From the NCBI GenBank assembly GCA_020465985.1, contig JAANYP010000841.1, positions 4,281 through 68,280 of the forward strand: a stretch of DNA of 64,000 nt, written 5' to 3'. The translations under genes were made by a program, and so were the position numbers. Position 1 is the first letter of the stretch, and every line of letters starts with the position of its first letter. This stretch comes from Centrapalus pauciflorus (taxonomy: Eukaryota; Streptophyta; Magnoliopsida; Asterales; Asteraceae). Positions 57,069 through 64,000 of the stretch are shown here, piece by piece. The notes beneath the pieces were generated by a model, which searched no databases, was not told the DNA's origin, and worked only from the letters and a program-made list of their open reading frames with translations.

Positions 57069-60000
57069 CCTATTTTCTTTCATGTGCAGGAGATAACCAC
57101 AGGTCTAAACAACAAATGGTTCATCCACAGTGGATGCTCCAGGCACATGACAGGGGAAAGAAGTCTACTTACAGACTTCAAAGGAGGAAATCGGGGATTT
57201 GTATCATTCGCGGGAAATAAGGGAGGAAACATCACGGGTACTGGAGTGGTCACTAATGGGACGATCAAGTTGGATCAAGTTTATCACGTTGATAAACTGG
57301 TTCACAATCTCATTAGTGTATCTCAAATCTGTGATAAGAAGAATTCAGTGATGTTCACTGATACTGAGGCGTTGGTGCTAAAACCGGGTTTCAAGATACC
57401 TGAAGAGTGGATTCTGATGAGGGCACCAAGGAAGAATGACTTGTACATGCTCGATATGAACAAGCCGGAAACTTCGATGGGTCCAATCTGTCTGTTATCT
57501 AAAGCTTCGGAGACTGAGTCGGTTTTTATGGCACAGACGTATGACACACTTGCACCTGAGAAATATGAACTATATAACGAAAAATGGATTGGTGCATGGT
57601 GTGCCTATGAAGAGTTTTCAGTTCGAGGATAAGTGTCTACCATGCAAGAAGGGCAAACAACATAAGAAGGCACACAAGTCCAAGACTCAGAACTCCATCA
57701 CTGCCACATTCGATTTGTTGCATATGGACCTCTTCGGACCAATCAACAAAAGGAGTATAGGTGGTAGTTGGTATTGTTTAGTTATTACTGATGATTACTC
57801 ACGTTTTTCTTGGGTTTTCTTTCTAGGTACAAAGGACGAGACGGCTTCTAAGCTAATCGACTTCTTAGACCAAGTGGAGAATTCATATGGAACACGGGTT
57901 AAACGGCTTCGTAGTGATAACGGAACTGAGTTTAAAAACACTGTAATTAGTGTATATTGCCTATCAAAGGGCATAGTGCATCAATTTAGTGCACCCTATG
58001 AGCCATATCAAAATGGGGTGGCCGAACGAAAGAACAGGACATTGATTGAGGCAGCAAGGACCATGCTTTCGGATTCAAAGCTTCCTACCATGTTTTGGGG
58101 GAAGGCAGTGAATACCACATGCCATATTTTAAACCGGGTCCTTACTGTCAAATCTTTGAACAAAACCTGTTATGAAATTTTGAATAAACGGCCACCTAAT
58201 TTAACTGGCTTCGAACCTTTTGGGGTACCATGTACTTTATTGCGAACAAAACATCAACCTAAGTTGGTGAAAAGGCTGACGAAGGATACTTCCTAGGTTA
58301 TGTGCCGAACTCACCAAACAAACGGGTTTTTAACAAAACTAATGGTACAGTAGAGATTGTGTATAACATTGAAGTCACAAGTTATACACATGAACCCCAA
58401 ACAGGCCCGGAATGGATATTTTACTATGACAAACTGTTTGAGTCATTTAACATTCTTATGGATGAAAATGCAGGTACCATCGAAAAGGAATGGCGACGTT
58501 GAATCTGAATGACGAAGGTCATAGCTTTCCGATGACCACATTTTAATCAACATCCGAGCCTACTTCAACTGAAGATGGATCTCTAGAAGTCACTGATTCA
58601 GAAGCACCTACAAATGAGAATCAGACTCAGACAACAAATTCCAACTCTGAGGAAACTGTCCACGAGGAAGAAAACGTGGAATCTGAGGTCGTTCCCCCGT
58701 TAGGTGAATTAGGATCAAATTTAGGAGATAATCTGAGAGTTGACGAGATAGAGACATCTTGGATCAATAAAAACCATCCTATAGAAAGCATCATAGGAAA
58801 TCCTAATGCGGGTGTGCGGACTAGGAGTAGTTTAAATAACAACACTGTGTTGTCGTCGATGATAAATGACTCCGAGGCCTTTCATACATGCCTTTATTCT
58901 TGTTTCATCTCGCAAGTAGAGCCGAAAAACGTGCAAATGGCACTAAAAGATAACTCTTGGGTTGAAGCGATGCAGGAAGAACTCTCTCAATTTAGGAAAC
59001 TAGAAGTGTGGGAGTTAGTTCCATTACCTCGAGGGGAAATAGCAATAGGAACCAAATGGGTTTTTAAGTGCAAAAGAGACGATCGAGGTATAGTCACTCG
59101 CAACAAGGCAAGGTTAGTTGTAAAGGGTTTCAACCAAGGGGAGGGAATCGATTACAATGAGGTGTTCGCGCCAGTAGCAAGGTTGGAAGCAATTCGTTTG
59201 TTTCTGGCTTTTGCTTCCTTCAAGGGCTTTAAGGTTTATCAGCTAGACGTTAAGAGTGCTTTCCTCTATGGGAAAGTGAAGGAACTGGTGTATGTAGAAC
59301 AGCCGCCCGGGTTTAAAGATCCGAAATATCCAGACACAGTATATTGATTAGATAAGGCTCTGTATGGATTGCATCAAGCACCAAGGGCGTGGTACGAGAC
59401 TCTGTCCAACCATCTGTTAGAAAATAGGTTTGAAAGAGGAAGGATAGACAGTACGCTGTTCGTAAAGCGAAAGGGAGAACACTTCATCTTGGTACAAGTG
59501 TACGTCGATGATATCATCTTTGGATCATCAGACGAGCAAATGTGCAAGGATTTTGAGAAGGTGATGAAGTCAAAATTCGAGATGAGTGCAATGGGTGAGT
59601 TGAATTTCTTTTTGGGTTTGCAAGTTGACCAGAAGAAGGAGGGAATGTTTATCCATCAGACGAAGTATGTCTACGACATATTAGAGCGCTTCGGGATGGA
59701 AGGGACAAAACTGACAGCTCATTTCAGCACGCCGATTCAAGTGAATCACAATCTCGGACCGGGTACTGAAAGTGATACCGATGTGGATCCGACGTTATAT
59801 CGGGCCATGATTGGGTCACTTATGTATTTAACTGCTTCAAGACCTGACATTATGTTTGCTGTTTGTATTTGTGCTAGGTTTCAAGCTAATCCGAAAGAGA
59901 TGCACATGAAAGCTGTGAAGCGGATTCTACGATACCTCAAGTCGAAACCGAAGCTGGGACTTTGGTATCACGCGGAGGGCGATCTGGAATTGGAGGCGTT

Positions 60001-60457
60001 CACGGATTCAGACTACGGAGGATGCAGCTTGACGCGCAAGTCAACAACTGGAGGTTGTCAGTTCCTAGGAGGGAGACTCGTTTCCTGGCAATGCAAGAAA
60101 CAGACTTCGGTAGCCGTGTCAACGTGCGAGGCCGAATACGTTGCTGCTGGTAGTTGTTGTTCACAGGTTCTGTGGATACAACAACAATTGCGGGATTACG
60201 GTTTGACTTACACTCATACTCCTATTAGGATAGATAACCAGTCTACAATGGCTATAACTAATAATCCAGTAAAACATAATAAAACCAAGCACATAGACAT
60301 AAGACATCATTTTATACGTGATTGTGCTGAAAAGAACTTAATCAAGCTGGTAAAAGTGGCAACGGATGATAATAATGCTGATTTATTTACCAAAGCTTTT
60401 GATAAGTCACGATTTGAGTATTTGATTCAACTAAATGGAATGCGTAACCCAGAGTGA
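57069..60457 (+). pseudogene. Copia E pol: protease, integrase, RT, RNase H
   Basis: The protease motif is WFIHSGCSRHMTG with His in place of the catalytic Asp. Integrase has a damaged zinc region (frame change 57550-57640) but a complete-looking core (HMDLFGP, RSDNGTEF, NGVAERKNRTL). Frames change near 58296 and 58500. RT and RNase H (58676-60457) are open except TGA at 59345-59347 (a Trp codon in the family), with YVDDIIFGSSD and TRKSTTGGCQFLGG, ending GMRNPE at 60457. With the protease residue and frames lost, the copy cannot act alone. Confidence 0.92.
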
Positions 60458-62649
60458 ATTGACCTTAGTAGAATTTTATTTCCTTTTATAGCAGTAGTCT
60501 TTCTTTCTTCTTATAGTAAGTTTAGTAACTTAGGATAGTTTCTATTTTTGGTAAGTTAGTAGGTTATAGTATTTTATTGCTATTACTTATGAAAAACAAA
60601 AAGAAAAAAGAGAGAAAACCATAAAAATTCAAAAAAAAAAAAAAAAGAATATCGGAAAAGAAGTTAAAGTCTTAGATGCATAGGTTCAAAGTGACGAAAA
60701 TTAGCATAGTTAATACAAGCTCTAAGTATTTAGCTTTCACAAATAATGCACCTAATACTCTAAGTGTAATACATTATATGGTTTGATATGTTGGTAGGCA
60801 TAATACATATAGGGTGTCTCAAGGCTAATAAAATAATCAAGAAAAAGTCAAACGTGTCACTTACTTAGATGTATGACCAATCGGTCTTAATTTTTATGTT
60901 AGAGACATACAGACTTTGATTCTAAATGAGGTATGCAAACTTCGGGGGATGTATAGCAACATCAGGTACATCTTAAAATGGAAAGAATAGAAAAATCATA
61001 CTGAGTTGAGAGTCAAAACAAGTAACTCTGTTGTACGTAAGTACAGACCTGTTGCCTCTGTTTTGATTCGGGTTAGCAAGATATGTCGCTTTGTTGTACG
61101 TCGGTACAGACCTGTCACCGCTGTCTTGCTAACTTTAAAAATAAACCTTAAGACAAACTAAGACACTTTGTTGTATGTAAATACAGACCTGTGTCCGATG
61201 TTTGCCTTTTAAAGAAAGTTTGCAAATACCAAAAAGTTAAAATCATTGTGTGTATGCCTTGATCATAAAAGTATGTCTATGTATGAGTCACGTAAGATAA
61301 TTTCATGAAAAATAGAAAGGCCAAGGGATATTCCGAAATGTAACATGTTTAAAGGGAAAATAATACCAACAATCGGCTAGAAATGTATGTCACGACAAAC
61401 AATCAAAGGAATCAAAAATTCCTAAGTGTGAAAGTTTAAGTACTGAAAGTGCGTATTTGACGCCGCTATATGATTGAACCTTTCTTTGACTATGCTCGTC
61501 AAAAATACTCTGTTAAGTGTTTAGTATAGGTTGTAAATTTTAAATAATGTAGTTTAATCTAAGTTTAATTTTTGTTCACAATTTTACTTTAAGTTATCTT
61601 AGTTTATTTTACTTTTACAATTTTATTTCCTTTCATTTCATTTTATTTTATTTTTATTTTTATTTTTATTTTTATCTTATTTTATTTGTTACTTAGGAAA
61701 AAAGTCAAAATTTACTGAGTGTGCATTCCTAGTTGGATAAAATAAACATTGCGTGAAAATCTTGTGCTTAGGTTAAAAGATTTGGCATAGTTTATTCTGT
61801 TACACGAAAAGGTTGAAAAAGTTGAAACAGTTGAATTTATTTCAAAGATTTTCGGAATTTTCAAAAAATTTTCAGATTAAATTCGAGTCTAAGCTAAATT
61901 CGAATATAAATTTGAATTTGGCAGGGCCTCGAGTTTGTCAGTAAACTCGAGAAAGGTATCAAACTCGAAGAAGGTTGGTATAAATAGGTCAACAGTGATA
62001 GTCATAAATCACCTACCTTCGACTTTGACCCTTCGAGTTTATCACCAGTGATCTCGAGTTTATTCATTCGAATTTGCCGATTTTCGAGTTTCACACTGTT
62101 TGACAACTTTTGTCCATTTGTGTTCGAGATTACCAACAAATCTAGGTATAATCAATAGTATTGTACGAGATTTAAGTGGTTTTAGACTCCATTTGAGCCA
62201 AAAATTAACGGATTTTGAAGTTTTATTGGTGGAAAGTTTGGTTTTCAAAATTCCAACCTTTGAACCGGTGAAAAGTCAAATTGATAATTATCTTTAATTA
62301 GAACCTATTAGGACTAATAGATGTGATTTTCTACGTCTACAAAGGTTAAAATCTTGGTATATTGAGATTCAAATGACCGACACATTCGAGTTTGTTCTTG
62401 GATAGATTCGAGTTTGTTACTAAACTCGAATGAGTGCTTCGAATTTGTTGTTCGAATTTGTTGTTCGAATTTATTATTCGAATTTGTCATTATATTCGAA
62501 TTATTTGATTAAAATTTAAATTAAACTTGTAGAAATTCATAAGTGTTGGATTTTGTACTTATACAAGTTCAAAATAAAACAAATTTGAATTTAAACACAT
62601 TTATTTCTTTTTAATAATTCTAATATCTTATATGTTGTATTGTGCAGAC
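60458..62649 (+). promoter_or_regulatory. Copia E spacer: repeats, TATA box and likely 5'-UTR intron before ORF3
   Basis: No gene is seen in 2.2 kb. Three related units around GTTGTACGTAAGTACAGACC lie near 61030, 61092 and 61168. TATAAATA lies at 61979-61986. AG|GTATAA at 62145/62146 and TTGTGCAG at 62640-62647, directly before the ORF3 ATG at 62650, could bound a 502-nt intron. TCGA-type motifs are dense at 61880-62090 and 62380-62510. Function is inferred from sequence signals. Confidence 0.5.
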
Positions 62650-64000
62650 ATGGCTGATAGAATATTTGTTCCTAAGCATAACATGGTCATCTCTCCTGAC
62701 CATGCTATTCCAGAGGCTCAAGCTTACCGCCAGATGGTGGATTTTCTGATTGATCAAGGATTGCATATGCACTATCCCACAACATTCAAATAGTCATCCC
62801 TTACGTTCGTCAGTTTTGGGATCATTTGCAAGTGGACTGTACTGTTACTCCGACAGTACTAAGGATGAGGGTCGCTGGACACCCTCTAGTGTTTTCAGCG
62901 GATATGTTACGTCAAGTTTTGCAGCTGGGATCTCAAGAACAAGAGAATGGGCCGATTGACTTCCCGTTATCAATCAGGCAGGTGGCTTTTACTTAGAATG
63001 GGGTATAGCCTGGACGTAACGAAGTCTTCTTACATGAAAAGTGGGCTTATAGGACAATGGAGATATTTGGCGCACATTTTTATGGTATGTTTTGCTGCGA
63101 AGAAAGCAGGCTTCGATTACATTGTATCGAAGATTCAGTCCGGAATGATAGCATTGGTGTACAATCAACGATTTAGCTTCTCTGAGATGTTCTTTTCTGA
63201 GTTTGTTCAACAAATAACAGCTCCAGACAGAGAAAGATTTCTACTATATCCGCGATTCGTGATGATGCTGATCAGACATTTCCTGCCAAACATGCCACAG
63301 CTGAACGAAAATCAAAGCGTCGCTGTCATAGACAAACGCATTTTTGCAGATTGCTCAGCTCATAGAGGAAGACTGGCTAGGCCAATGGATGCACCTCTTT
63401 TTGGTGCAGTGATCAATCCTGATTTTGTAGTCCCTGAAGGTGCCAACTGGGCAGGGGATTTACAGGTTCCGCAGCAACCACAGCAATAGCAGCAGCCACA
63501 ACCTAGGCCTCAGCAGCAGAGGAGGAGGCAAAGGCCATCTGCGAGACAAATTCAGGCTGATAGGCCTTCGACAAGTCAAGTGCAAGAAACGGCAGAGGCT
63601 GGTCCGTCAACTGTACCACCTGTACCACCTGTATCGGATCCTAGACTTCAGACTTTACAGGAAATTTGGGCAGCCGGGCCTAATGCAAATGAGGAGATTA
63701 CTAATGAACTCGTTGGAGATCTGTTGGAGCCTCCAGAAGGAGAAGTGGATATTTTTAAACAGATAGATGGGTACCAACCTGAGCCAGAAGGCGAAGCCGC
63801 GTCAACCTCTGATTCTGAGTCAGAAGAAATTGAGGAGATTGAGGTTGAGGCCCCTGACACTGTAACCGCTGATCTGTCCATTCACATAGGGACATATGGA
63901 TCAAGTTTAGTAGTGGTTGAGGAAGGACTTAGAAGAAGAAGAGCTGCAAGGGAGTCAGACGACTCGAATTTTGAGGAAGAAGAGGTAGCTCCTCTGATAC
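62650..64000 (+). pseudogene. Copia E ORF3 ('env-like'), broken, incomplete at the window end
   Basis: ATG 62650 reads MADRIFVPKHNMVISPDHAIPE and AYRQMVDFLIDQG, then a frameshift near 62780 and another in 62940-62990. The frame then reads FSEMFFSEFVQQITAPD, LYPRFVMMLIRHFLP and DKRIFADC, a TAG at 63487-63489 within a Gln-rich run, and an acidic Ser/Glu-rich part to the window edge. LYPRFVMMLIRH lines up with YPRFLSLIFRH of copia A, suggesting ORF3 of the two lineages are distant relatives. No membrane signals are visible. Confidence 0.75.

Larger units (their letters stand above)
52952..64000 (+). mobile_element. Copia element E (sirevirus-like), runs off the window
   Basis: From left to right: a 610-bp LTR, primer site, a TCGA-rich leader, gag, coiled-coil and second zinc knuckle, protease, integrase, RT, RNase H, a 2.2-kb spacer and the start of ORF3. 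The 3' LTR is outside the window. Frames are broken at several places but divergence is moderate. The element sits in the integrase region of copia D. Confidence 0.88.

Overview
This window is plant nuclear DNA, almost certainly from a eudicot, and it is essentially one continuous pile of nested transposable elements. I find no intact host gene. Plant origin rests on sirevirus-like Ty1/copia elements with long extra ORFs, a Tekay-type Ty3/gypsy chromovirus, tRNA-Met primer sites (TGGTATCAGAGC), Mutator-, PIF/Harbinger- and Helitron-type elements, and captured fragments of an ALOG/LSH gene and a centrin gene. The genus cannot be fixed from the sequence.

Layout. 1-7617: Ty3/gypsy element on the minus strand (3' LTR cut by the window edge), inserted in the RNase H region of copia element A. 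7618-14603: 3' half of copia A (RNase H, internal promoter, ORF3, 3' LTR), itself inserted near the edge of a small inverted-repeat element (14604-15710). 15945-19947: a Mutator-type gene-capturing element with 9-bp target duplication, carrying a broken ALOG gene; nested in it is a PIF/Harbinger-type element (17247-19616, TTA duplication) carrying a centrin exon fragment. 20004-21294: two Helitron units joined head to tail. 21596-22550: a second copy of the inverted-repeat family. 22550-30142: remains of a MuDR-like element, with a GRF zinc-finger gene and a SWIM transposase gene facing each other, split by a very young non-autonomous LTR element (23087-28537, GAACA duplication).

30143-44058: copia 'B', which looks chimeric: the two LTRs do not match best with each other, the flanks do not match, and two internal stretches look like unpolished reads. 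44059-47820: decayed copia C (plus strand). 47820-52950: decayed copia D (minus strand), joined tail to tail with C. 52952-64000: copia E (plus strand), inserted in the integrase of D and running off the window.

The most interesting signals are in non-coding parts of the elements. The non-autonomous LTR element carries five tandem hairpins whose stems change in a compensating way, plus a 23-unit array with a 21-bp period. The third ORF of copia A, B and C has its own TATA box at a fixed 113-115 bp from the ATG; in D and E a TATA box is followed by a likely 5'-UTR intron. The gag/pol boundary of three elements has a stop codon followed by a splice-acceptor-like sequence.

Functionally, LTRs drive gag-pol, the presumed internal promoters would drive ORF3, and the cut-and-paste and rolling-circle elements here are mostly passengers. 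Calls are from reading the sequence only; no database search was run.
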